Position numbers and translations under genes: made by a program. Below are positions 32,336-41,342 of a DNA stretch of 64,000 nucleotides, piece by piece; the first letter of the stretch is position 1; the number at the start of each line of letters is the position of its first letter. The stretch is from Kribbella kalugense (lineage in GTDB: Bacteria > Actinomycetota > Actinomycetes > Propionibacteriales > Kribbellaceae). Under the pieces are notes generated by a model that did not search any database, was not told where the DNA came from, and saw only the letters and a list, made by a program, of their open reading frames with translations. Where the stretch lies: positions 2,726,982 to 2,790,981 of the forward strand of contig NZ_SODF01000002.1 of NCBI RefSeq assembly GCF_004365875.1, written 5' to 3'.

Positions 32336-33040
32336 CTACTTCTTGACCCGGGCCTCGAGGCCGTCGAGGAGCGCGTCGAGACCGAAGACGAAGTTAGCGG
32401 TCAGCTCCGAATCCAGGTCGGTCGAGGTCCGTCGGCGGACCGACTCCCGCATCTGCGGGTAGTCGCCGGCGGCGGCCTCGGCCTGCTCCAGCAACTCGCT
32501 CACCCAGCTCTCCTCGGAGCGGCCGGACTTGCGCACCATCTCGCGGGTCGCCACCTCGGCGCTGACCGTGCCGAGCACGTACGACATGACGCTGCCCATC
32601 GCCAGATCGACCTCGCGCGCGCTGAACCCGGCCGCTCCGAACAACACCAGACCGCGCTCGCCCAGCGCCATCGCGTGCGGCCCGACGCTCGGGCGGGTGT
32701 ACATCACCTCGGGCAGCCACGGATGCCGCAGTACGGCGGAGCGCAGGCTGTGGCCGAACAGCAGTGCCCCGCTCCGCCAGCCGGCCAGTTCCGGCTCGGG
32801 TACGTCGATCTCCGCCCAGACCTCGTCGATCAGCAGGTCGACGAGGTCGTCCTTGGTCGGCACGTGCCAGTAGAGGCTGGTCGCGCCGGAGCCGAGCCGG
32901 GCGGCCAGCTTGCGCATACTCAGCCCGGCGACGCCCTCCTCGTCCAGGACCAGCATCGCCATCTTCACGATCTGCTCCCGGCTGAGCGTCTCGCGGGCCG
33001 GTGCCGCCGTCCGTTGCCGGGACCAGATCGTCTCTCTCAT
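32336..33040 (-). CDS. TetR-family regulator of the drug exporter
   Basis: 234 residues. The helix-turn-helix LSMRKLAARLGSGATSLYWHV is followed by TKDDLVDLLIDEVWAEI, the form found in TetR regulators of the tetracycline-repressor C-terminal class. It is divergent from a 14-helix MFS exporter, and a long palindrome fills the gap. The system looks like a standard drug-responsive repressor/efflux pair. Confidence 0.9.
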   Translation of the reverse strand: MRETIWSRQRTAAPARETLSREQIVKMAMLVLDEEGVAGLSMRKLAARLGSGATSLYWHVPTKDDLVDLLIDEVWAEIDVPEPELAGWRSGALLFGHSLRSAVLRHPWLPEVMYTRPSVGPHAMALGERGLVLFGAAGFSAREVDLAMGSVMSYVLGTVSAEVATREMVRKSGRSEESWVSELLEQAEAAAGDYPQMRESVRRRTSTDLDSELTANFVFGLDALLDGLEARVKK

Positions 33041-33059
33041 GCGCCCATCCTACAAAGGG

Positions 33060-33096
33060 CTCGCACACCGTACGAGATAGTCGTACAGTGTGCGAG
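33060..33096. promoter_or_regulatory. 37-bp TetR operator overlapping the exporter start
   Basis: CTCGCACAC (33060-33068) and GTGTGCGAG (33088-33096) are perfect arms. The inner GTACGA/TCGTAC extends them to 16-base arms with 15 matches and a 5-base centre. The right arm covers the exporter's GTG start. A third related half-site (CTAGTACACCGTTCGAG) follows at about 33100-33116. Confidence 0.8.
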
Positions 33097-34622
33097 TGAC
33101 TAGTACACCGTTCGAGTCTGCCGAATCATCCGCCGCGACCGGTCATCCGCGTCGCTGGTGGATCCTCTCGATCCTGTGCCTCAGCCTGATGGTGCTGGTG
33201 GTCGACAACACCGTCCTCAACCTGGCCATCCCGTCGCTGATGCGCGACCTTGGCGCGACGCCCGCGGACATCCAGTGGGTGATCGACGCCTACATCCTGG
33301 CGTTCGCCGGGCTGCTGCTGACCGCCGGAAGCCTGTCCGACCGGTTCGGGCGGCGGAAGATGCTGCTGCTCGGACTGGTGGTCTTCGGTGCCGCCTCGCT
33401 GCTCGCGACGCTGGCGGACAACCCGGGCCAACTGATCGCCTGCCGCTTCCTGATGGGAGTCGGCGGGTCGCTGCTGATGCCGAGCACGCTGTCGTTGCTG
33501 TTCACGGTCTTTCCGCCGGAAGAGCAGCGCAAGGCGATGGCGGGCTGGTCGATGGTCGCGATGGTCGGCGTGGTCGCTGGTCCGACCGTCGGTGGAGTCC
33601 TGCTGAACCACTTCTGGTGGGGCTCGATCTTCTGGCTGAACGTGCCGATCGCGGCCCTCGCGATCATCGGAACGCTGGCGCTGATCCCGGAGTCGAAGGG
33701 CCCGGCCCGCGACGTCGACCCGGTCGGTGCCGTGCTGACGATCATCGGGATGGCGTCGATCGTCTGGGCGATCGTGTCGATTCCGGCGCACGGGTGGGGC
33801 TCCGGTCGGGTGCTCGGTGGGCTCGCCGTCGGAGTGGTCGCGCTGACCGGGTTCGCGTTCTGGGAGAAGCGGAGCGAGCACCCGATGGTGCCGCTCGCGT
33901 TGTTCCGGGACCGGCGGTTCAGCGGGACGAGTTTCTCGATCGTGCTGCTGTCCTTCACCGCGGGCGGGTTGCTGCTGGCGTTGACGCAGTACCTGCAGTT
34001 CGTGCTCGGGTACAGCCCGCTGAAGGCCGGTCTGGCGTTGATCCCGTACGCCGTTGCCGCGATGGTGTTCAACGGTCTCGGTGCGACTCTGGGCAAGAAG
34101 ATCGCGGACCGGACGCTGATCTCGCTCGGGCTGCTGATCATCGCGGGCAGCTTCGGGATCCTGACGCAGGTGTCCGACTCGACCGGGTACGGGCTGCTGA
34201 TCATCGGCCTGCTGGTGATGGGCATCGGCGGCGGTCTGGCCGGGCCGGCGGCGTACACGCTGCTGATGCAGGCCGTCCCGCCGGACCACCGCGGCGTCGG
34301 GTCGGCGATGAACGACACCGTCCAGCAGACAGGCGCTGCGCTGTCGGTCGCCGTACTGGGCAGTGTGCTCGCCGCGGCGTACTCCTCCGCGCTGCCGGAC
34401 TCCGTCCCGGACGCGGCCCGGAAGTCGATCGCGGACACCCTCGCCCTCGGCCCGGACTTCTTCGCCTCCGCCAAACACGCCTTCATCGACGCCATGTCCA
34501 TCTCAATGACAGTCGGCGCCATCGGAGCCGTCGCGGGCGCGGTCGTCGCCCTGGCAGTCCTGCCCCGCGGCCAGTCCAAGACACGGGACGCAGCCGCGAC
34601 CGTGGACGACCCAGTGCACTGA
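33090..34622 (+). CDS. MFS multidrug exporter, DHA2 (14-TM) family
   Basis: 510 residues with 14 predicted membrane segments. LDxTVLNLAIPS appears as VDNTVLNLAIPSL (antiporter motif D1), SLSDRFGRRK is the inter-helix 2-3 motif, and VVAGPTVGGVLL is motif C of drug:H+ antiporters. The start is GTG at 33090 (or 33096 in frame), inside the operator palindrome; no Shine-Dalgarno is present, so the mRNA may be leaderless. The divergent TetR gene should repress it. Confidence 0.93.
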   Translation: MRVTSTPFESAESSAATGHPRRWWILSILCLSLMVLVVDNTVLNLAIPSLMRDLGATPADIQWVIDAYILAFAGLLLTAGSLSDRFGRRKMLLLGLVVFGAASLLATLADNPGQLIACRFLMGVGGSLLMPSTLSLLFTVFPPEEQRKAMAGWSMVAMVGVVAGPTVGGVLLNHFWWGSIFWLNVPIAALAIIGTLALIPESKGPARDVDPVGAVLTIIGMASIVWAIVSIPAHGWGSGRVLGGLAVGVVALTGFAFWEKRSEHPMVPLALFRDRRFSGTSFSIVLLSFTAGGLLLALTQYLQFVLGYSPLKAGLALIPYAVAAMVFNGLGATLGKKIADRTLISLGLLIIAGSFGILTQVSDSTGYGLLIIGLLVMGIGGGLAGPAAYTLLMQAVPPDHRGVGSAMNDTVQQTGAALSVAVLGSVLAAAYSSALPDSVPDAARKSIADTLALGPDFFASAKHAFIDAMSISMTVGAIGAVAGAVVALAVLPRGQSKTRDAAATVDDPVH

Positions 34623-34662
34623 CACGATGGATCCATGACGCACCTCGGTTGGCTGGAGAGTC

Positions 34663-35007
34663 GTGCCTGACGATCAGGAGCTCGCCAACCTGGTGCTGAT
34701 GTGGATGCTCGTGCTGCTTCCGTTCACGCTGGCTGCCATGTTGATCGGGCGGTCGCGGGGGAATCGGCCTGTGCTGATGTTGGCGAGGGTCGTCTCGGTT
34801 GTGACGATCGTCCTGGCGATCGGGTACGACGTGGCCGCGGCGGTCTGCTTGATCCTCGCCGAGCCCCCGCCCGGCCATCAGCCGTGGAACGACCCGGCTC
34901 TGGCCACGAAGTACCCGTATTTCTATCTGCCGATCGGCATCGGGGCCTTCCTGGCCGGGCTCGGACTCCTGGTCGGAGTGGTCCGCGCAAGACATCGGCT
35001 GGGCTGA
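34663..35007 (+). CDS. Small membrane protein of unknown function
   Basis: 114 residues from a GTG at 34663 with GGAGAG upstream. Three membrane segments (about 9-28, 41-66 and 88-108) are separated by a short basic loop and an outside loop containing PPPGHQPWNDPALATKYPYF. No family recognised. It lies 40 bp after the exporter and 89 bp before pheS, but no sign links it to either. Confidence 0.6.
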   Translation: MPDDQELANLVLMWMLVLLPFTLAAMLIGRSRGNRPVLMLARVVSVVTIVLAIGYDVAAAVCLILAEPPPGHQPWNDPALATKYPYFYLPIGIGAFLAGLGLLVGVVRARHRLG

Positions 35008-35096
35008 TCCACCCGGGTTGTGGACAGCCGATTCACGCTCTTGGGGCTGAGGTTTCTAGACTGCAATTCGCAGGAGTTCCGAATTGAGAGCGAGCC

Positions 35097-36206
35097 ATGT
35101 CCGGTCCCAACACTGATTACGACCCGGTCGAAGTGACGCCGCTGCATGCCGAAGAGGTGGAGCGGACCCGCGACGAGGCGCTGACGGCGTTTACCGAGGC
35201 GGCCGATCTGGCTGCCTTGCAGGAGGCCAAGGTCACCTATCTCGGCGACAAGTCGCCGATCGTGCTGGCCAACCGGGAGATCGGCGCGCTGCCGCCGCAG
35301 GCCCGCAAGGAGGCCGGCCAGCGGATCGGCGCGGCCCGGAAGGCGATCAACGAGGGCTTCACGTCCCGGTTGGCCGTCCTCGAGGCCGCGCACGAGGAGC
35401 AGCTGCTGGCCACCGAGCGCGTCGACGTGACGCTGCCGTGGCACACCCCGCAGCTCGGCGCGCGGCACCCGTTGTCGCTGATCTCCGAGCAGGTCGCGGA
35501 CGTGTTCACCGCGCTCGGCTGGGATGTCGCCGAGGGGCCAGAGGTCGAGGCCGAGTGGCTGAACTTCGACGCCCTGAACTTCCAGCCCGACCACCCGGCC
35601 CGGCAGATGCAGGACACCTTCTTCGTCGAGCCGGCCGGTTCCGGCAAGGTGCTGCGGACTCACACGTCGCCGGTCCAGGCGCGGTCGATGCTGACCCGGA
35701 AGCCGCCGATCTACGTGATCTGCCCGGGCCGCGTCTTCCGCACCGATGAGCTCGATGCGACCCACACCCCGGTCTTCTACCAGGTCGAGGGCCTGGTCGT
35801 GGACGAGGGCATCACGCTCGCGCACCTCAAGGGCACGCTCGACCACTTCGTCGTCTCGATGTTCGGCGAGGGCCTCGAGGCACGCCTCCGGCCGAACTTC
35901 TTCCCGTTCACCGAGCCGTCGGCCGAGGTCGACCTGCTGTGCTTCGTCTGCCGCGGCGCCTCCGTCGGCAACCCGGACCGGCCCTGCCGCACCTGTGGCA
36001 GCGAGGGCTGGATCGAGTGGGGCGGCTGCGGCGTGGTCAACCCCCGCGTCCTGCAGGCCAACGGCATCGACACCGATCGGTACTCCGGATTCGCCTTCGG
36101 CATGGGTCTCGAGCGGACGCTGATGTTCCGCAACGGCGTCGAGGACATGCGGGACATGGTCGAGGGTGACGTGCGGTTCAGCCGCCAGTTCGGGATGGAG
36201 ATCTGA
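35097..36206 (+). CDS. pheS: Phenylalanyl-tRNA synthetase alpha subunit
   Basis: 369 residues. After the N-terminal coiled-coil region (to about residue 100) comes the class II catalytic core: motif 2 FRTDELDATHTPVFYQVEG and motif 3 GFAFGMGLERTLM, with GARHPLSLI at the start of the core. It charges tRNA-Phe as an alpha2beta2 enzyme with PheT. A TGATG overlap of one base couples the two subunits. Confidence 0.98.
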   Translation: MSGPNTDYDPVEVTPLHAEEVERTRDEALTAFTEAADLAALQEAKVTYLGDKSPIVLANREIGALPPQARKEAGQRIGAARKAINEGFTSRLAVLEAAHEEQLLATERVDVTLPWHTPQLGARHPLSLISEQVADVFTALGWDVAEGPEVEAEWLNFDALNFQPDHPARQMQDTFFVEPAGSGKVLRTHTSPVQARSMLTRKPPIYVICPGRVFRTDELDATHTPVFYQVEGLVVDEGITLAHLKGTLDHFVVSMFGEGLEARLRPNFFPFTEPSAEVDLLCFVCRGASVGNPDRPCRTCGSEGWIEWGGCGVVNPRVLQANGIDTDRYSGFAFGMGLERTLMFRNGVEDMRDMVEGDVRFSRQFGMEI

Positions 36207-38779
36207 TGCGGGTCCCACTGTCATGGCTTCGTGAGTACGCCGACCTGCCGGACGGCGTCACCGGCCGCGAGGTCGCGGAGCAGCTGATCCGGGCCGGCCT
36301 CGAGGTCGAGACCGTCGAGGAGTCCGACCTGACCGGCCCGCTCGTGGTCGGCAAGGTGCTCACGTACGAGAACGAGCCGCAGAAGAACGGCAAGACGATC
36401 CGCTGGTGCTCGCTCGACATCGGCAAGGACGAGCCGCAGTGGGTGGTCTGCGGTGCGCACAACTTCGAGGTCGGCGATCTCGTGGTCGTCGTGCTGCCGG
36501 GCGCGGTGCTGCCCGGCGGGTTCGCGATCTCCGCGCGGAAGACCTACGGGCACGTCTCCAACGGGATGATCTGCTCGAGCGCGGAGCTCGGTCTGGGTGA
36601 CGACGGCATGCACGGCATCGTCGTACTGGAGGCGGGTGAGGCGACGCCGGGTGATGACGCGATCGAGTTGCTCGCGCTGCGGGACGACGTACTCGACATC
36701 GCGGTGACGCCGGATCGTGGGTACTGCCTGTCGATCCGCGGGGTCGCGCGCGAGGCAGCGACGGCGTACGGCGTTGAGCTGAAGGACCCGGCCGATCTGG
36801 CGCTGGACGGGTCGGGGTCGGGCGGTTATCCGGTCCGGGTCGAGGACTCCGAGGCGTGCAGCGTGTTCGTCACGCGGACGGTGACCGGGATCGACGCGAA
36901 GGCGTTGTCGCCGCGGTGGATGCAGAAGCGGCTGCTCGCGTCCGGGATGCGGCCGATCTCGATCGGGGTCGACGTCACGAACTACGTGATGCTCGAGCTC
37001 GGTCAGCCGATCCACGGGTACGACAAGGGCCAACTGTCCGGGGAGATCGTCGTACGGCGGGCGAACGCCGGCGAGAAGCTGGTCACGCTGGACGACCAGA
37101 CCCGCGAGCTGGACACCGAGGACCTGCTGATCACCGACGACTCCGGCGCGATCGGTGTCGCCGGGGTGATGGGCGGTGCGTCGACGGAGATCTCCGACGC
37201 GACCACCGACGTGGTGATCGAGGCCGCGCACTTCGACCCGATCGTGATCGCGCGGGCGTCGCGGCGGCACAAGCTGTCGTCGGAGGCGTCGCGCCGCTTC
37301 GAGCGCGAGGTCGACCCGCTGCTACCGCGGTACGCCGCCCAGCGCGTCGCCGACCTCCTCGCGGAGTACGCCGGCGGCACGATCCTGCCGGACGAGACCG
37401 TCGTAGACACTCACCCGGCCCCGGCTCCCGTCAACCTCCGAGCCGACCACGCCGCCCGCGTAGCAGGCGCCCCAATCACCCTCGAAGAGACTGTTCGTCA
37501 TCTGGAGTCGGTGGGTTGCACGGTCGAGGCTGCTGCGGCGGACGCGACTGCCGCGCCGTTGGCTGCGGGTGTACACGCTCCAGTGCTTGCTGCGGTCGGC
37601 ACCACGACTGTTGGTACAGCCAACGTGCAGGCAGACGATCTGCTGACGGTTACTCCGCCGTCTTGGAGGCCGGATCTTCGGGATCCCAACGACTTCGCCG
37701 AAGAGGCGATTCGGTTGTTCGGGTTCGACAACGTGCCGTCGATCCTGCCAGCGGCGCCGGGTGGTCAGGGGTTGACGGTGTCGCAGAAGCGCCGACGCCG
37801 GGTTGCGACCGCGCTCGTCGGCGCCGGTCTGACCGAGGTCGTGTCGTACCCGTTCACCGGTGAGGCCGACTTCGACGCGATGGGCCTGCCTGCCGACGAC
37901 AATCGCCGTACGACGGTCAAGCTGGTCAACCCGTTGTCCGACGAAGAGCCGTCGATGCAGACCATGCTGCTCGCGACACTGCTCCGGACCGCCGAGCGCA
38001 ACGTCGGGCGCGGGGCGACCGACCTGGCGATCTTCCAGACCGGCCTGGTCTTCCTGCCGAAGGCGGAGACCAAGCCCGCGCCGCTCCCGTCGGTCGCGCA
38101 CCGACCGAGCGACGCCGAGATCCAGTCCCTGTACGACGCTCTTCCGGACCAGCCGCTGCACATCGGTGTGGTGCTGACCGGCTCGCTGACCCCGACCGGT
38201 TGGTGGGGCAAGGGCCGTCCGGCCGGATGGGCCGACGCGGTGCAGATCGGGCGAGTGATCGCGTCCGCGGTCGGCGCTGAGCCCGTCGTCAAGAACGTAG
38301 AGCTGGCGCCGTGGCACCCGGGCCGGTGTGCGGAGTTCTCCGTTGACGGCAAGGTGGTCGGGCATGCGGGAGAGTTGCACCCGAAGGTCTGCCAGGCGTT
38401 CGGGCTGCCGGTCCGGTCGAGTGCGGTCGAGCTCGATCTCGACGCGCTGATCGCCGCCGGTCCGGAGTCGATCGCGGCTCACCCCTTCTCGTCGTACCCG
38501 GTGGCCAAGGAGGACGTGGCGCTGATCGTCGCGGCCGACGTGGCGGCGGCGGACGTGCAGGCGGCGCTGGCCGAGGGTGCGGGCGAGCTGCTGGAGTCGG
38601 TCCGGTTGTTCGACGTGTACACCGGCGAGCAGATCGGCGAAGGCAAGAAGTCGCTCGCGTTCGCACTGCGGTTCCGCGCGCCGGACCGGACCCTGAAGGA
38701 GAACGAGGTCGCCGACGCCCGCCAGGCCGCGGTCCAGGTAGCCGTCGACCGCTTCAACGCCGTCCAACGGGTCGGCTGA
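36206..38779 (+). CDS. pheT: Phenylalanyl-tRNA synthetase beta subunit
   Basis: 857 residues, at the long end of the family. Domains in order: N-terminal tRNA-binding OB fold (about 40-155), B3/B4 editing region (GVDVTNYVMLELGQPIHGYD near 255), B5 (about 395-500), catalytic-like core, and C-terminal FDX-ACB anticodon domain (SSYPVAKEDVALIVAADV). The B5 region carries an Ala/Thr/Val-rich insert at about residues 435-475, encoded with a higher share of T-ending codons, which accounts for the extra length. Transcribed with pheS. Confidence 0.97.
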   Translation: MRVPLSWLREYADLPDGVTGREVAEQLIRAGLEVETVEESDLTGPLVVGKVLTYENEPQKNGKTIRWCSLDIGKDEPQWVVCGAHNFEVGDLVVVVLPGAVLPGGFAISARKTYGHVSNGMICSSAELGLGDDGMHGIVVLEAGEATPGDDAIELLALRDDVLDIAVTPDRGYCLSIRGVAREAATAYGVELKDPADLALDGSGSGGYPVRVEDSEACSVFVTRTVTGIDAKALSPRWMQKRLLASGMRPISIGVDVTNYVMLELGQPIHGYDKGQLSGEIVVRRANAGEKLVTLDDQTRELDTEDLLITDDSGAIGVAGVMGGASTEISDATTDVVIEAAHFDPIVIARASRRHKLSSEASRRFEREVDPLLPRYAAQRVADLLAEYAGGTILPDETVVDTHPAPAPVNLRADHAARVAGAPITLEETVRHLESVGCTVEAAAADATAAPLAAGVHAPVLAAVGTTTVGTANVQADDLLTVTPPSWRPDLRDPNDFAEEAIRLFGFDNVPSILPAAPGGQGLTVSQKRRRRVATALVGAGLTEVVSYPFTGEADFDAMGLPADDNRRTTVKLVNPLSDEEPSMQTMLLATLLRTAERNVGRGATDLAIFQTGLVFLPKAETKPAPLPSVAHRPSDAEIQSLYDALPDQPLHIGVVLTGSLTPTGWWGKGRPAGWADAVQIGRVIASAVGAEPVVKNVELAPWHPGRCAEFSVDGKVVGHAGELHPKVCQAFGLPVRSSAVELDLDALIAAGPESIAAHPFSSYPVAKEDVALIVAADVAAADVQAALAEGAGELLESVRLFDVYTGEQIGEGKKSLAFALRFRAPDRTLKENEVADARQAAVQVAVDRFNAVQRVG

Positions 38780-38783
38780 GATC

Positions 38784-40322
38784 ATGAGTAGGCACCCGCG
38801 CGTGGCGGTGGCCGCGCCGAACGCGGCGGCTGCTGATGCCGGTGTGCGGGTTGCTGCCGAAGGTGGGAATGCGGTCGATGCCGCGATCGCCGCCACGTTG
38901 GTCACGATGGTGAACGAGATCGGTGTGGTTTCGCCGGCCTCGGGCGGGTTCGTGACGCTGCAGGTCGCGGGCGGCGAGGCGGTCACCATCGACGGCTGGG
39001 TCGAGATGCCCGGCCGCGGTCTGCCGGCCGATCGGTTCGGCCGCGGCGTCTGGGACATCACCACCGACTACGGCGGCGGTACGACGACCACCGTCGGCCA
39101 CGGCTCCGTCGCCACGCCCGGCGGGATGAAGGCCCTCGACCTCGCGCACCGCCGGGCCGGCAAGGCGCCGTGGCGCGAGGTCGTCCAGCCCGCGATCGAC
39201 GTCGCCCGCAACGGCTTCCCGCTCAGCCGGACGTCGGGCTACTACCTCGGCTACACCCACGAGATCATCTTCGGCTGGCACCAGCCCAGCCACGGCGTCG
39301 TCCACGACGAGGACGGCGAGGTGATCAAGGCCGGCAGTACGGTCGTCATTCCCGAGCTCGCCGAGGCGCTCGAGCTGATCGCCCGCGAAGGCGCCGAGAC
39401 CATGTACACCGGTCGCCTCGCACAACTCCTGATCCGCGACATGGCCGCCAACGACGGCATCCTCACCGCCGAAGACCTGTCCGCGTACGAGGCCGTCGTA
39501 CGCCCGGCGCTGGTCGTCAAGCAGAACGGCTGGCGCCTGGCCACCAACCCGCCGCCGGCCGTCGGGGGAGTCGCCGCCGCGGCGATCCTCTCGTTGCTCG
39601 ACGGCGTACCGGCCGATGGCAGTTGGAACCAGTCCGAGCTGGAGCGACTGATCGAGGTGCAGTACGCCGTGCTCGGTCAGCGGCTCGCCGAGCTCGACGC
39701 GGAAGACGTACGGCGGCTCGAGGGCCAGCGACTGCTCGATCTGGCCGCGGCCGGCGACCTGCGCGCGCTGACCTCACCGAGTACGGCGACCGTCTCGGTC
39801 GTCGATGACGAAGGTGATGCGTGCGCGATCACGGTCTCGTCCGGTTACGGCTCCGGCGTACTCACCCCGGGCACCGGCATCTGGCTGAACAACGCTCTCG
39901 GTGAGCAGGAGCTCCTGCACGGCGGGCCGCACAGCCTCGCGCCAGGCACCCGCCTCACCTCGAACATGGCGCCGAGCGTCGCGCGCCGGGAGAGTGACGG
40001 CGCCGTGCTCGCGATCAGCTCACCCGGTTCGGACCGGATCCCGACCGCGCTCGCCCAGGTCTACGCCCTCTACACGCACGGAGGCCTGCCGCTCCGGGAG
40101 GCGGTTGAGCACCCGCGGCTGCACGTCCGCGTCCGCGAGGACGTGATCGTCGACTACGAGGACGACCTGCCGGTGTCCGGCTCGACGTCGCTGCCGACCC
40201 GCCCGATGCCGCCGCACTCGATGTACTTCGGCGGCGTCGCGGCCGCGTTGTGGGACCCGGTCGACGGCCTGCTCGCCGTCGGCGACCCCCGCCGGACCGG
40301 CGCGGTGGCGATCTCGCCCTGA
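38784..40322 (+). CDS. Gamma-glutamyltransferase-like Ntn hydrolase
   Basis: 512 residues. GGNAVDAAIAATL and SGGFVTLQVAGGEAV are typical of the GGT large subunit. SPSTATVSVVDDEGDA places a threonine where GGT self-cleaves and begins its small subunit, and LTSNMAPSV is the small-subunit motif corresponding to the GGT substrate loop. Classical GGT has TTH at the cleavage site; here it is TAT, so substrate preference may differ (gamma-glutamyl peptides or acylated compounds). No signal peptide is seen, so it is likely cytoplasmic. It starts 4 bp after pheT, probably sharing its transcript. Confidence 0.85.
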   Translation: MSRHPRVAVAAPNAAAADAGVRVAAEGGNAVDAAIAATLVTMVNEIGVVSPASGGFVTLQVAGGEAVTIDGWVEMPGRGLPADRFGRGVWDITTDYGGGTTTTVGHGSVATPGGMKALDLAHRRAGKAPWREVVQPAIDVARNGFPLSRTSGYYLGYTHEIIFGWHQPSHGVVHDEDGEVIKAGSTVVIPELAEALELIAREGAETMYTGRLAQLLIRDMAANDGILTAEDLSAYEAVVRPALVVKQNGWRLATNPPPAVGGVAAAAILSLLDGVPADGSWNQSELERLIEVQYAVLGQRLAELDAEDVRRLEGQRLLDLAAAGDLRALTSPSTATVSVVDDEGDACAITVSSGYGSGVLTPGTGIWLNNALGEQELLHGGPHSLAPGTRLTSNMAPSVARRESDGAVLAISSPGSDRIPTALAQVYALYTHGGLPLREAVEHPRLHVRVREDVIVDYEDDLPVSGSTSLPTRPMPPHSMYFGGVAAALWDPVDGLLAVGDPRRTGAVAISP

Positions 40323-40370
40323 GCGCACGCTAGTAGGGTCACCCAGTAACACCGGACCGGAAAGGCAGTC

Positions 40371-41342
40371 ATGCGGCACCCCCACCCCGAGCTCTCCGTC
40401 GTCGTACCGATGTACGACGAGGAGGAGGTGCTGCCGATCTTCTTCGAGCGGATGCACCCGCTGCTCGACAGTCTGGGGATCGCTTACGAGCTGGTCGTCG
40501 TCGACGACGGCAGCCGGGACAAGACCGCGGCGCTGCTGCTCGCGGCCGCCGAGGACTGGCCGCAGCTCCGGGTCGTCCGGCTGCTCCGCAACAGCGGTCA
40601 CCAGGCAGCTCAGTCGGCCGGCTTCCGCCGCGCCCGCGGTGAGTACGTCGTCACGATCGACGCCGACCTGCAGGACCCGCCGGAAGTCATCGCGGAGTTC
40701 CTCCAGGCGGTCCGCGAGCAGGATGTCGATGTCGTGTACGGCGTCCGCTCCGACCGATCGAGCGACTCCTGGGCGAAGCGCACCAGCGCCCGGCTGTACT
40801 ACCGCTTGATGTGCAGGCTGGTCGGCAAGGACATCCCGTTCGACGCGGCCGACTTCCGGTTGGTGACGCGTCGTGTGGTGGATGCGGTCAACGGGCTGCC
40901 CGACGACGGGCGCGTCTTCCGCCTGGTCATCCCGTGGCTCGGCTTCCCGAGCACCGAGGTCCGGTACGTCCGGGCCGAGCGGGCCGCCGGCACGACGAAG
41001 TACAACTTCTCGAAGATGCTCAGGCTCGCCTTCGACAGTGTGACCGCGTTCTCGGCGGCGCCGCTGCGGCTGGCGACGTGGCTGGGGCTGCTCGGAGGCG
41101 TGATGTCCGGGCTGTTCGTCGTCGGTGCACTAGTGATCAAGCTGACCGGCCGGGGCATCCCCGGCTGGACGTCGACCGTCCTCGCGGTCAGCGTGATCGG
41201 CGCGATCCAGTTGCTGTGCCTCGGCCTGCTCGGTGAGTACGTCGCCCGCCTGTTCCAGTCGAGCCAACGCAGACCACAGTTCCTAGTCGGCTACGACAGC
41301 CTCGAAGACCACGGCCATCAGGAACCGGTCCAACATAGATGA
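40371..41342 (+). CDS. GT2 glycosyltransferase, polyprenyl-phosphate sugar synthase type (GtrB/DPM-like)
   Basis: 323 residues. LSVVVPMYDEEEVLPIFFER is the GT2 start, VVVDDGSRDKT the nucleotide-binding segment, and TIDADLQDPPEVI the DxD-containing donor site. Two C-terminal membrane segments (about 225-250 and 265-290) match GtrB/DPMS3-type enzymes that attach glucose or mannose to undecaprenyl or decaprenyl phosphate. GGAAAGG precedes the ATG. The ATGA overlap with the next membrane protein suggests that protein uses the lipid-linked sugar. Confidence 0.9.
   Translation: MRHPHPELSVVVPMYDEEEVLPIFFERMHPLLDSLGIAYELVVVDDGSRDKTAALLLAAAEDWPQLRVVRLLRNSGHQAAQSAGFRRARGEYVVTIDADLQDPPEVIAEFLQAVREQDVDVVYGVRSDRSSDSWAKRTSARLYYRLMCRLVGKDIPFDAADFRLVTRRVVDAVNGLPDDGRVFRLVIPWLGFPSTEVRYVRAERAAGTTKYNFSKMLRLAFDSVTAFSAAPLRLATWLGLLGGVMSGLFVVGALVIKLTGRGIPGWTSTVLAVSVIGAIQLLCLGLLGEYVARLFQSSQRRPQFLVGYDSLEDHGHQEPVQHR

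Noticed and set aside
37322..39064. Minus-strand frame antisense to pheT and the gamma-glutamyltransferase
   Set aside because: No family motif; both sense genes are well supported.
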